Shown here: positions 25,740 to 37,316 of the stretch, piece after piece
Layout: each line of letters begins with the position of its first letter
How positions within the stretch are numbered: position 1 is the first letter of the stretch
Source: Lepturacanthus savala
Lineage: Eukaryota; Chordata; Actinopteri; Scombriformes; Trichiuridae
DNA: 64,000 bases
Direction: 5' to 3'
Assembly: GCA_030544235.1 (NCBI GenBank)
Contig: CM060463.1
Location: forward strand, 33,439,920-33,503,919
Program-made: the position numbers and the translations under genes
The notes under the pieces: generated by a model
Seen by the model: the letters and a program-made list of their open reading frames with translations, nothing else
What the model was told of the DNA's origin: nothing
Database searches by the model: none

Positions 25740-28369
25740 GATAGTTTTTCTGTATAATTGATGCATGTGCTGATGTGAGGCCATTATTAGAGGACTGGTA
25801 AGGCTATGGGTGTGTCTGCAGCCTGGCTAGATGCCTGAAATGAAAACTCTTTTTAACAGCCAAAATGAACTGGAATTAATCTGCCAATTATACTAATTGA
25901 ACATAATTTGATCTCACTAGGCAGCTCTTGTAATTAGTATGACGTTGATGCTCACTATAAGTCACAAGTGAAGGAAGAACGACTTACGACGAGGACAACA
26001 TTTCAGGTGTGTGAAATAAAGATTGTTTATTTAATTCCAATCATAATATCTTATAATTTAGCATCAAAGTCAGTGTTGTGAAAATAACAGATTCACTAGC
26101 AGGATATAGGTGTCATTATAATAGCTTACACACTTCCTATCAAATCCCTTTTAAATACACATTAGCTTCAACACTTGATCAGTCTGCAACCACAAACTAT
26201 TGCTACACTTCTACAGGTGAACTCTGCATGCACTTTATTTCACAGATTATTTAAGAGAATCAAGTATTTAGAAAACAGTTATTCCATTGTTTATTTTACT
26301 CTTGGTGATTTCACGGATTTCAGACATCTCCTTCCAGGTGATTTGAATTGCTATTTCCTCAGGCCATGCTTGCTCCTGCCCTTTGAACTGAAAATAAAAA
26401 TAAAAATTCAGCATCAGTTCTGTCATATCAGTCACTGCACAACCAATATAACCTGCACTGCCTCTCTCCCTCCTATGGGAAAGGTGTGGTGAACCCTGTG
26501 TTCTGAGCCAGGTGGTTCATACTCACACCTATCTGTTGTCTCCACTGTTTGTACAGTAGGAATTCTATTTATTCTGCTGTTGTAAATAGGTCACTCACTT
26601 TGAAATTTCAGTGACTTTAGGGAAATTCATGTTGCAGAAAGGACATCACAAAGACCACAACTTACACTCTTAAAATTTTGATTCCATGTTATTAACTTTT
26701 AATTTATCAAACATCCTGAAAAGTTTTTTTTTTCTCTCCATACCAGTGGACCTGAACCTTTTTTTAAGCTTGTGACTCTTTACTACAAAACACACTCCTT
26801 CATCATTGGGTGCATGACAGTCTCAATTATGAGACATTAAGTCAAAGAGTATTTTACTGTGAAAAAACAAAGTTTAGAGAAAATTGGACAAAGTAAACAA
26901 GCCTTTTGTGGCAGAATGTATTTTCTATCCCGTAATATTTGTAAAACAGTGTGAATTCCAGTTTAAACCAAAATTTTGAATAATCCACTGACCAAATTGC
27001 ATTGACTAAATTTCTACTCCTAATCTGGCAATGTATCTCAGAGGACACATACATTTCAAAAGTTATATGAACATATAGCTGGAACATTTATTATTCCTCA
27101 TAATGTTTAGACAAATGTCCTAATTAATTTTAGGAATTTATATCTTTATTTCATTGAAAATAAATATGACTAATATATGATTATTTTCTGGCAAGGAAGC
27201 GCTAATACTAGACAAGACTTTTGATAAATGCTAACCGGATTTGTGAGACCCTCCCAGCACACCTCCTACCGAACATTAAAGAGTGTCTATCTCCTGGTGC
27301 ATGTTGCCTGTTTAAGGGTTAGATTCATCTAGTGACACCTGCGGTTCTGCTTTGACAACATGCTGCTGCATGCTGAAGCACTGGAGCTACTGAGAGCTTT
27401 TCATAGCTGCCTGCTGTCGGAGGGGATTTGCTACCAAATTGTTGAATACAGCCTCCATGAGATCAGCAGGAAGGGGTTAGCATGATTCGGATGGCATCAG
27501 TGGCGGGTCACTGTTTTATTGTGAGCTATATTAACGCAGAAGATATCACATTGCAGTTATGAAATCTCTCAGCTGTCACACTTCCATTATGTTTCCCCTT
27601 ATAGTGCATATATGTTGTTCAGATAACCACAACCTGCTCTTTGTTTGAACACCTATCGTATGCTGACCTTTTTGTTTTCCCAGTCTCGTATTTTGTGTAT
27701 TCAGGAAACAGAGCTGGCGGGCAGCTGGCTAAAGCAGCTGTTACTGTTGCACTTCAAACAAAGGGAGACTGAAGTAGAGAGAAGTTGAGAGGAAGTTGTA
27801 ACAGGAGGAGGTGGAAACCCAATGAGGCCACTAGGTGAATGTTTACAGCAGAACAATCAGTTGAAGCAGGGAATTATCTATTATTACAAATTCTGCTTCC
27901 TGACGTCTACCTTTTGGTATCTCCTTTATTTTTATGTCCGCCAAAGACAATGACAGGTTCTTGAAAACATGTTTTTATTACATAAAACAGTAATGTCAGA
28001 TTACTGTGCAATAGAAAGAGAAGTGTCGACAGACTGAAAATTTCCATCTGCAGCCCCAAAGCAGTTAGACACAAAGCACTAATACAACTCATGAAATGCG
28101 TTCCTAATTACATAAATGATCAGTGACAAATAATGGTTTACAAGTCAAAACTTTTTAAAATACAGTTTTAAAATTATTCATCTCTCAAAATGGATGTGTT
28201 GTTATTTAGAAGTCCATTTGTATTGTTTTTTTTTTGACAGAAAATGTCAAATAGTGTAACTGAACACTATCTGGTACCAATTTTTTAGGGTTACACCACA
28301 TTTTTGTCACTGATTGAAATACAGAATACCAACTTCAATTAAGGCATCAATTTCAGTTTTACACTCTCC
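25740..28369. other. Spacer between convergent pkp1 and troponin T genes
   Basis: No gene recognised. I scanned the minus strand here for a last troponin T exon (expected to end in a Gly-Arg-Trp-Lys type tail) and did not find one. A copy of MITE family A lies at 28118-28317. Confidence 0.55.
28118..28317. repeat. Dispersed MITE family A, copy 6
   Basis: Runs from 'gatcagtgacaaataatgg' to 'cacatttttgtcactgatt', with 'agaagtccatttgtattg' and 'aaatgtcaaatagtgtaac' inside, so both inverted ends are recognisable. Confidence 0.6.
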
Positions 28370-28375
28370 TTTATT
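28370..28375 (-). terminator. Possible polyadenylation signal of troponin T
   Basis: TTTATT on the + strand is AATAAA on the minus strand. It lies 85 nt past the TAA that directly follows the last visible tnnt2 codon, which would allow a short transcript ending in this exon. Confidence 0.4.
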
Positions 28376-28459
28376 TTATGCAGAGTATGTGTTGGGAAGC
28401 ACTGAATAAAATCTAATAAATATGTTTTTACTGTGATGAGCATCCATAAGACAACAGAC

Positions 28460-31400
28460 TTACATTTTCTGATGATCACTGACCCGATTTCTCAGCACGG
28501 TGACCTGAGTAAAGATGTGTTTAAAGGTTAACTGACAAGGTCAAAATGCACATTTGCTAAAAACTAAACTTAGATTAACATATTCAAAAGGTCGATTTGG
28601 TAGATTTGACAACAAGAAAATGCTCTACTGCATTTCAGCGCACTTGAATGTTGGTATCTCAGTTTGTTTGAATTGAAACAACACATTTTGTTTCCTGATA
28701 CTGCACCTTCATATTGCATTGAATCTGTCAGTTCAAAAGATATGTCGCTGCATATGATCACAGTAACATACCAAGAATTTGTCTATATCTCACCTCATAC
28801 TTCTGTTTCAGGAACTTCTGCTGAAGATCAAATTTCTCTGCCTCTAGCTGGCGTATCCACTCAAACAGTTCCTTTGCTTTTTCCCTGTATGAGGTATGAG
28901 AATGTGAAGTGGTTAAATTTTGAATAATGCAAATTATTCCAAATTTGCATCTGAAATTCTGAAATAGAGGGTAGTAAGATTACTTGTAATATTGTACCTG
29001 AGTTTGTCCTCTTTCAGGTGATCAATGTTTAACTCCTTGCGTCGATCATTCAAGATCTTCCTTTTCTTTTCTCTTTCTGTTTGTCTTTTTGGCCCAGTTT
29101 GTGTCTGCCGGTCAGAAACGGAGCATGTGATGTCATGTGTTATATTGTAGAACTGAATCTATGAGGCCATGACATTTTAATGTTCTGCAAATCATCACCT
29201 TGTATCCAGTAAAGGTCAAGTTGGACAGAATCATCTTCTTCCTTGCGTCCTCGTCAGCTTTCTTCTTGGCCTCTTCCTCTTCTTTTCGCGCTCTCTCTTC
29301 CTGATGAAAGCAAACAGTATTTTAATCAGTGATATAGTCTCCATTTGTTTAAATTAAATACAGGTATAATTCTTAGCTGTATTGGCTTTTGGTATATCAA
29401 CCAAATGACCAGTTAATTATTTGGAAGTTTGAAATTGGGTTCATTATTTATTATCTGTAAATGTTATTTGACATTTACATACTGCTACTCTGTTCTGCCG
29501 TTCTTTTTCCTTTTCTGCTCTGATCTTCATCTGCTCTGCTCTCTCTGACCTGCGTTTATCCTAAAGTAAGAAAAGAAAGACATGTTATAGACCAAAAAAT
29601 AAATTCTATAAAGCCAGTGTGTAATTATGATATAAAGCAGATATATATTGAACATACAATTCGATCTGTGAGGCTGATCAAGTCCTCTTCCTCCTTCTTA
29701 CGCTTCTCAAAGTGAGCATCAATCAGTGTCTGGAGCTCAGTTAGGTCCTTTTCCATTCGTTTTCGATGAATGTCCTGAAAGTAGAGAGAGAAAAGTCAAA
29801 CGTTCTGCCCAAAGAACAACTTGCAGGTGTTTTATTTAATCAGATTTGAGAGGAACTCACGTCAAAGTCAACTTTTTCTCCATCTGGGATTTTGGGAGGT
29901 GCCAAGTTGGGCAGGAAACCAGGCCTGAGCAAGATGCAAGTTTTATTTTTGTATGTTTTTTGAAGAATTGTGTTTCAGTTGGAGTTAGAAGTATGTTTAA
30001 TCAGTGTTCTTACTTTAACTTGGGCTTTGATTCTTCTGTTGACCCATAAAAAGGAAAAAAAAAAAAATATATATATATGTTATGAGACATGTTCAAAAAA
30101 AGAAACCTTCATGAAAAAAACCCACAGAGCCGCATTTAGATTTTATCCCCTCTATATTTTCTATAGCCTGTCCATACCTCCGTCATTTTCCTCTCCAGCA
30201 TCTGCTGAGAGATGAGAGGGTCAGAGAAAGGTAAACATCAGGTGGAGCAGAAAAGATACAGAGAGCTCACACTGGCATGTTGATAATTATCTCATTCTGA
30301 CAAACCCTTAAACCAGGGTTGACAAAGGTCCATGGCTTACCATGGCTTTCCATGGCTTGCCATGGCTTACCCAATCCCAGCCCTGAAAAGGTTTTATTTA
30401 TATTTCAAAAGAGGGTTTCTTAGGAAATTAGTGAGATTTTTAGATATTTGTAGATGTGGTTGTAATTGTGTTTTAAGATTTAATTTCCTTTTTGGAGGAC
30501 AAAAAAGACTTTTTGGTTCAGCAAGTCTAGTGAGTGACATTGTGATGTCGTTGATTGACGCATACAGCTCTCTTGCTTGTCTTTAACGAAATAGCTGTCA
30601 ATAGGAATGACCTCAGGACACACAACAGTTTGACTGTTGCAACATTGATCATCTGCTGTCATTGATGCTGAACACAGTCAGGGAGGTATGCAGGCTTGTA
30701 GTCAACTGCTTTAGATTATTATCATGTCATTCTCACTCCACCTGAATACCAGTAACAAAGAACAGAGTGTACTTAGTCCATGATCACAAGATATTTAAAA
30801 CATTTAAATAAAAAGATTTAATCATTGTTGACATAACTTTTTTTTTTAATTTAGATTTTAAATTAACCTTTATGAACTATGCTCTATAAGTAGAGATTGA
30901 CATTTTTAACAATACCTGCATACTCAGCAGGTTTACAGGTGTATACATGGTGTTTGAAATAATATGATGTCTATTTTCGAATCAATTAATCAATTCTCAG
31001 GGTTTCAAAGATCTTGCAAAATTTATATACATAATACATTAAATACATAATGATTTTGTGCAATTTATTGATGAAATGTCAAACCACAAAATGATAAATT
31101 TTAAATATTTACTCCACCTAGAATATAAAACTTGTTGATAGCATGCATTTTTACTTATTATTATATTATTATTTTTTATTTATATTTTTTAACTATCTGC
31201 TACCAAGTTTTTAGGGTTACACCACATGGCAGTTTTGTCACTGACCCATATATTGTTTGAGATAATATGACGTCTATTCTCTAGTCTATTCTCAGGCTTT
31301 CAAAGATCTCGCAAAATTGACATTCTTGGAGGTGCAATTTTTTTCATGGGACAAAATATTCCTTTTGCAAGAAGGAATGCACTAATAATAACTGTAAGAA

Positions 31401-33731
31401 TGGTTGCAAACATTGTTTTAACAGTATGTTTTTATAGCTGACACCAAACTATACGTATACTTGCAGTTTAAGCAGCAGTACTACCTTCCTTCCTGGCCTC
31501 CCCTTCTGTGCAAATCAAGCATGTATCAGCAAGCAAACTGATGGTTTCCACACAGCATAATTAAAAAAAGTTTCTTGCTATTTTCCACCAACTTTCCCAC
31601 AGTTGCATTTAGCTTTTGCAACACTATTTGCAAAGTAACACTCTGTATTTTTGTTCCAAACATTGCTTTCCTCATTGGGCCTCTCTGGGAAACAGTGACA
31701 GCAATCCTTTAGTCAATGTCCCTTTGGCAACAGAGGGTAACTCAACCTCTTTCCACTGCAGAGATGGTAAGCCAACCTGCATTTAGACAACTCCTAAAAG
31801 GCATGAAAGTGAAAGTGGGTATTGTGCCTGCTCTGCTCTCGTCCCCTAGGTCCTCTATTGAGAACATAAGCTGACCTACATTACTCTAACAGCGACTCCA
31901 CATCGAGGGAGACAGGTGCTGATTAGTTTCAGGGACAACAGGGCTGCACTGTGGCCCACATGAACAGCCACACAAAAGGGGACAGAAATAGAGGTCTGAC
32001 CCCTTATCTCTTTGATGGCGACCATTGCACTGTTTGAATTTAAAGGACAGATCCTCAGGGATGGAGGAGTGAGTGAGAGCACAAGGATCAATCTGGCAGA
32101 AGACAGAAGAACTCAAGGACAGCGGCATCGACATACCAAAAATAAAGCATGCTGTGTGGTGAAGCCAACAGCTTAGCAGATGCCTTGTGTTAAGTTACTA
32201 TGAATGTTTAAGTGAGAGGCTAGAATGTGTAAGGCAGCGATTTAAAGGTGATGCATTTAGCAAAGTTTTACACTGTTTTCTTATTGTTTTTTTGTTCTGT
32301 GAGTACATACCTACATTATCCTCCTCTTCTTCACGACATAGAAAGAGAGTTCAAGAATAGAAGTCAGTGATTAAAATAAATATATTAAACACGAGTATGA
32401 ATCCATTTTGGATATACTGTACATAAAAACATGCAGAACTATTGTATCATAAATGCATGTATTCACATTTTTTTTTCCTTTTCCTTTTTCTGTGGTTTAT
32501 GTGAAGCAGGTCAAACTCTGATGGGTGCTGACCCAAAAGGCACAAAATAGCATATCAAAATAGAATCTGCAATCACAAATAAATATGTAACACTTTCAGA
32601 AATGCACAGCAGAATGAACAACAGCATAAATATACCAACAGTAAGAAAAAATCAAGGTCTGTTGTTGCAATAACCAGACTACTAAGCATTTGATTTACAC
32701 ACTAACAAATGTACACTATGTAAGTCATTATATGCAAAACCTCCATATAATTAATAACCAATAATATCATTAATAAATACTGTATAATGTCATAAATACA
32801 TGACAGATGCAACAATTCATCATTTAAGCCTCTAGGATACTCTGAGTTGGACCAGTGGTTTAACAGAACCATAGAACTAAAAACTTTATACTGATATATT
32901 CCCTACCCATATTTTTCAGCTTTCAGTCTGTGGCTGCTGTTCAGTGGGATACAGTAGCTATGTGTCATAAAAGATGAACAGCTGAAATTTGTTTCCTACT
33001 GCTGGCTACTGTGCATTATTAAAAGTGTCAGTCATCAGTCAGTCATTTTCTATACCTGCTTATTCCTCATTAGGGTCGCAGGGGTCTGCTGGAGCCTATC
33101 CCAGCGCGTTACGGCGAGAGGCAGGGATACACCCCAGATGGTCGCCAGCCAATCGTGGGGCACACACACCATTCACTCACACACTCACACCTATGGGCAA
33201 TTTAGAGTTGCCAATTAACCTGAGCATGTTTTTGGACTGTGGGAGGAAGCCGGAGTACCCGGTGAAAACCCACGCAGACACGGGGAGAACATGCAAACTC
33301 CACACAGAAAGGTCCCAGACCCCGGACCAAGGAGATCTTGAACCTGCGACCTTCTTGCTGTGAGGCAACAGCGCTAACCCCTGCGCCACCGTGTCGCCTT
33401 ATTAAAAGTGTTTCATACTTAATTGCAAGTGCTAACGCCTTTATTTGCTATGTGAAGCAGCTGTCAGGCAACCCGCGGCTGCCTGAATCTGCTAATTGCT
33501 ACACTTCGGTTACAAACTGTGAAGACTCATCGTGCCCACACGCTGGGTTGAGTGAGGAGATAAAGTGACTTACGCTCTCCCCTGAAAGGACAAAAAAAAA
33601 ACACACCAAAAAAAACTTTGTTAGAATTGATTCCGTTGATGCTGGAATCCTCTTTGTTATCAACACAGTTCACTCAAAAGAAAAATTTCTTTTACTCACT
33701 CGCATGTGGCATCTTCTTCTACGTCCGACAT
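28460..33731 (-). CDS. tnnt2: Troponin T, cardiac/slow type
   Basis: Anchors the troponin complex to tropomyosin on the thin filament. Coding exons in transcript order: 33731-33700, 33581-33574 (8 nt), 32328-32311, 30204-30178, 30035-30014, 29924-29861, 29774-29658, 29560-29483, 29300-29199, 29104-28998, 28884-28794, 28504-28464. Every junction is GT/AG and phases fit, giving 707 nt (235 codons plus two bases). The N-terminus is short and acidic ('MSDVEEDATCEGEQEE'), followed by the proline segment 'PPKIPDGEKVDFD', the tropomyosin-binding helix 'DIHRKRMEKDLTELQ', the 'KRQTEREKK' block and 'QLEAEKFDLQQKF', best matched to TNNT2. The final visible exon encodes 'VLRNRVSDHQK'; the next two codons read ATG TAA through a perfect GTAAGT donor. 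Either the protein stops here or a last exon is missed. The acceptor of exon 4 could also be 3 nt later. Confidence 0.9.
30333..30374. repeat. Short tandem repeat of 'ccatggctt'
   Basis: Four near-identical units of 9-11 bp ('ccatggctta', 'ccatggcttt', 'ccatggcttg', 'ccatggctta') in a troponin T intron. Confidence 0.8.
31060..31255. repeat. Dispersed MITE family A, copy 7 (partial)
   Basis: Contains 'gaaatgtcaaaccacaaaat', 'gaatataaaacttgttgata', 'tttttagggttacaccacat' and 'cagttttgtcactgacccat'. The left part is degraded. Confidence 0.55.
33029..33398 (-). mobile_element. tRNA-like SINE, full copy with 13-bp TSD
   Basis: Reverse-strand copy of the element at 17.9 kb: '...ccgtgtcgcc' is the head and 'gtcagtcattttctata' the tail. 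It is flanked by exact 'ttattaaaagtgt' at 33016-33028 and 33399-33411. It lies in a troponin T intron between the 8-nt microexon and the 18-nt exon. Confidence 0.85.
33574..33581 (-). other. tnnt2: 8-nt coding microexon of troponin T
   Basis: On the minus strand, 'cctttcag' precedes GGGAGAGC, which is followed by 'gtaagt'. With two bases from exon 1 (GA) and two from exon 3 (AA) it spells Glu-Gly-Glu-Gln and keeps frame. A strong pyrimidine tract and a consensus donor support it. Small N-terminal exons are a known habit of troponin T genes. Confidence 0.75.
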
Positions 33732-33914
33732 GTTGAGGATGCAGCAACTGTACGACTATTCAAAAAAGGGTAACTGGTGATCAAAAACACCCTGAGATGA
33801 TATAAAAGCACCGGTATGAACTCACTTGCATAGAGGAACAATATAAGTGGTATTATATTGTAATATAATCTCCGTTTACTGTTTAAAACATATAAGACGG
33901 GCACACAAACTTAC

Positions 33915-34000
33915 CTAGATAGTGTGATGTGCGCTTGTGATAGGGTTCAATGAGAAATTGTATACTGTGCCCCTTTCTGTGGGCCTTAAGCTTTTAAACC
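33915..34000 (-). promoter_or_regulatory. Troponin T non-coding exon 1 and promoter
   Basis: A consensus minus-strand donor ('ctag' then 'gtaagt', boundary at 33915) ends a leader exon; it would splice to the acceptor at 33748, leaving 16 leader bases before the ATG. A TATA-like 'tttaaaag' (minus strand, 33998-33991) places the start near 33965. A second candidate, 'gtataca', lies closer in. Confidence 0.5.
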
Positions 34001-37000
34001 CAGTAGCGGATCACATGGCGGCAAGCTGCCCAAGTCTACAATGGGTGGGCACATACCTGCAAGCAGATGGCATTAACTAGAATGGGAAAACAAGCAATCT
34101 CCTTGGACTTGCATTGCCTATTTTTACACTGCAAAACTGGACGGACCAATGTGGGATTATCACTCTCAAAAGGTTTCAGTAGGGTCTGGCAGACGTCGGG
34201 AAGGTTAGGAGTAATCCCTGTAAACCTACTCCTGTGTGGCTGCAAATACAGTTTCCAAACAAAGAATCATGTTATTTACTGTTATTTCATATGGTGATTC
34301 TGCTGATTGGGGCTATACTCATCACACAAACGTTACTTTCATGGCATTATGTAACAGCAACCACTTATACCCTAAACTGGATGTTTAGGGATGTTATGCA
34401 CACATATAATTACGTATTCCCATAGCAGGTTGCCAAGGGAAAATCTCCCTCCCTTCACTGGCGCCATCTCCAGCACTTTGAATGACTTTGGCAGTAATGT
34501 GTTATGAGTAACACCCTTTATGACCCCGCCGGGTCTTTTGATACTCCCAGTGATGGGCCTGACCCCTCCCGCCATTGGGATTATCATTCTAGTGAGCTGA
34601 AGCCAAAGTGTTTGTCTGTTTGTAGGGTTGATTGAATGGAGTATATGTCCAACCACCTGTTGCTGTATTTATTTACATCATAAATCATTGCTTTATAGGC
34701 AGATTTATTGAGGTCAGACAAGCCTTAAGATAATAAAGATTTTAGGGTCAAGTTTCCAGAAACGTGTTAATCTTTTAATCCCTGAACATGCATCATGACA
34801 TGTCGTTAAACCCTGCATTTTGTTTACTAGGTGCTACCTGACAACATCGTTGGAGTTCATATGATTTATTATGTATTGATCCGACAGCTTTGGCAAACGC
34901 TTCAGGAAATGCATTGTAATTCACTTGAGATCTACTATAAGACTTATCCTGACACCGAAGGGAACCCCCATGGATTTTATAACATTTGAAATTTGAAACA
35001 AAACAGAACAGCAATGATCTGTATAGTGAATGAATCTGAAAATTCTAAAAGGTAATAAGTATTATGGATGCTTTCTTTTGTAGGACTCATGCAGGCCCCT
35101 GCAGCAACACTATAATTCCCCATTCAATCTTTCCATCTTGATATCTGTACTGTACTGTGCCCAAAGTATAGACTCTTACATACAAGAGGAAACTTTGTTT
35201 GATTTGTCAAGTGACACATTTTCTGTTCCGGTTTTAATGTTAGTTTAGTAAGCTCCAAAAGTCGCAACAAGTTCAGACAATCTCAGAGAATCTTTGATTG
35301 AATGGACTTTCTCTTCACAATTATACTGTTGCAACCGCACCCATCTAACACCTGAGTCAACTAAAACAAACTGCAGAAAGCATTTAGTTTTCTACTGTGA
35401 TTAGAACTCTGAAATGGAACTAGTCTCAACAAGGAATCTCAGCTCATATGAGTCTCTCTTCTTTAAACTCGTTATTAATATACCCTTCAGATTTTTTTAA
35501 GTACTATGCAGCATACTGAGACATAAACAATATTTTCACCTAGGTATTTAATCAGAGTTGCCAGGCTGAAATCTGAGGGTTAATATTTCCGTCACTAAAT
35601 TCTATGAGTTAATATTGCCATCCTGTGGCAGAAGTGAAAACTGGTGAGAGTGCACCAGAGCATCTGCCTGTGCAACTAGAACACCTGGGTTTTTCTGTGT
35701 CATCTTGGGTTTTCATGTTTTACAATGGTTCCATCTTTCAAAATTATGAAGTTGAAATAAATCAAAAATAAATGCTGATGCCATGACCAACAACCACAAA
35801 AGCATAATGACATGTAATGTCTATACCCCATAACACACAATGCACCAATAGAATGATTTTTTTTTATTGTTGTAGTCATTCAGTTCATCTAATTGGACAA
35901 TTGTGATTTCCTTTTTCTGTTAAAAGTTCCTATTCATAGTACTATGTGTATTGTATACTATTATATATAGTACCAAATTAAAAGCAAGAGCAAGCAGAAT
36001 TAATAAAATGGAATTAATCATATATCGATAAATAATCTCTGCTTTGCTGTCCTGCCAGTAATTAGAATTTTTGACATTGACATAAAACAGCAAGTAATGT
36101 TAAGTGATATTAAATAAGTTTCACTCCATTCAAATCAGGTTGGCTCACTGGAAAGACTCGGCTACACTAAATGGAACACAAACACCTGTGTTTAGCTGCT
36201 ATTTCATGTCAAAATGGCTGCCGTGAAAAAGATATACAACATCCATATTAAACAACTGACATTACATTACAATGTTTTTACATCATGAAGCTTGCTTTTC
36301 AACGATTATTGGATGTAATAATGAATAATTAATGATCATAGTGAGACCTCGTTGCTGCTGCTGTTCAGGGACCCTGTTTCTCTGCCCCAAAGTGAGCTTC
36401 ATGCTGGAGTTACCTGTTCCTTTCCCTCTGTCCTGGGCTGGAGGTCATGGGAGACAGACTCTTCCCAGAGTATGTATTCTCTGCTGCCACACATCACTGC
36501 TTCACTTCACCAAGCTACAGTATTTACTGCTTGTTGTAGAGTATGTTTGGTTATATTGTATCGTTGATGGTGTCTCTGCTTGCTGCTCATTGCTGCTCTT
36601 GTGCTGCTGCCCGGTCCAAAGCCTGTAACTTACTTTATGTGCATTGATGACTGTAAATTAAATGTTTAAAATGACAAAAATCACAAGATGTTTTACTCAG
36701 AATACAATTAAAAAGGAACTGTCAGGCTCTTTGTAATCACTAATTCCATGTTATGGTTCCATTTTGGTACATTCTAGAGGACCACAGGTAGCTGCACAAA
36801 TATTTCAAGTAAAAGTTCACAATTTGACATTTGAAAATATAGCCTAACATAGCCTATCCTAAAGGAAAAAGACACACTATAAGATATATGCACAAAACTT
36901 TCTAGTGTTTCACAGTGAAATTTCAGGATAAAAACCCTCCTGCTATAATAAAAAGACTACAGCAATTTCAAGTAATCTTACATTTTGAATGTACCATCTT

Positions 37001-37278
37001 GAAATTGTATGTTTCTGTGTCCTTGTTTAAAATGTATGTGCAGGAGAAACTGAACAAAACTCCACACCAGCATGCAGCACATGTCCAGTCCACTGAAAAT
37101 TTAATCAGAACAGCTGATGTGTGTGAATGCAAAGCTTGCACACAGCAAAGGTTAAAAACAAAAAAGCTGCACACAGAGTGAGAGATTACATATCGTGATA
37201 TACTGAATATAAAATACCTAGAACCACTCTGTGACATTGTGAAAAGTTTCTTTGCTGTTGTACTGGTGGTTACCACTT
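34001..37278. other. Spacer between troponin T and troponin I, no gene seen
   Basis: This is where LAD1 sits in human, but no ladinin-like exon was recognised. A GC-richer stretch at 36340-36620 has an open frame with many Cys and Leu codons and no family resemblance. YY1-like 'aaaatggctgccg' occurs at 36211. Confidence 0.5.
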
Positions 37279-37284
37279 TTTATT
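37279..37284 (-). terminator. Polyadenylation signal of troponin I
   Basis: AATAAA on the minus strand only 33 nt after the stop codon, implying a very short 3' UTR unless a later signal is used. Confidence 0.5.
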
Positions 37285-37316
37285 TAACATGAAATAGAAG
37301 CCAGCTGTTTGTTTGT

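Noticed and set aside
27907..28020. Candidate last troponin T exon ('GGHKNKGDTKR' then stop on the minus strand)
   Set aside because: No acceptor gives the right phase in front of it, and the resemblance to the usual basic tail is weak.
36332..36628. Cys/Leu-rich 98-residue frame as a possible small membrane protein
   Set aside because: Composition follows CTG/TGC-rich DNA; no start context, splice sites or family similarity.
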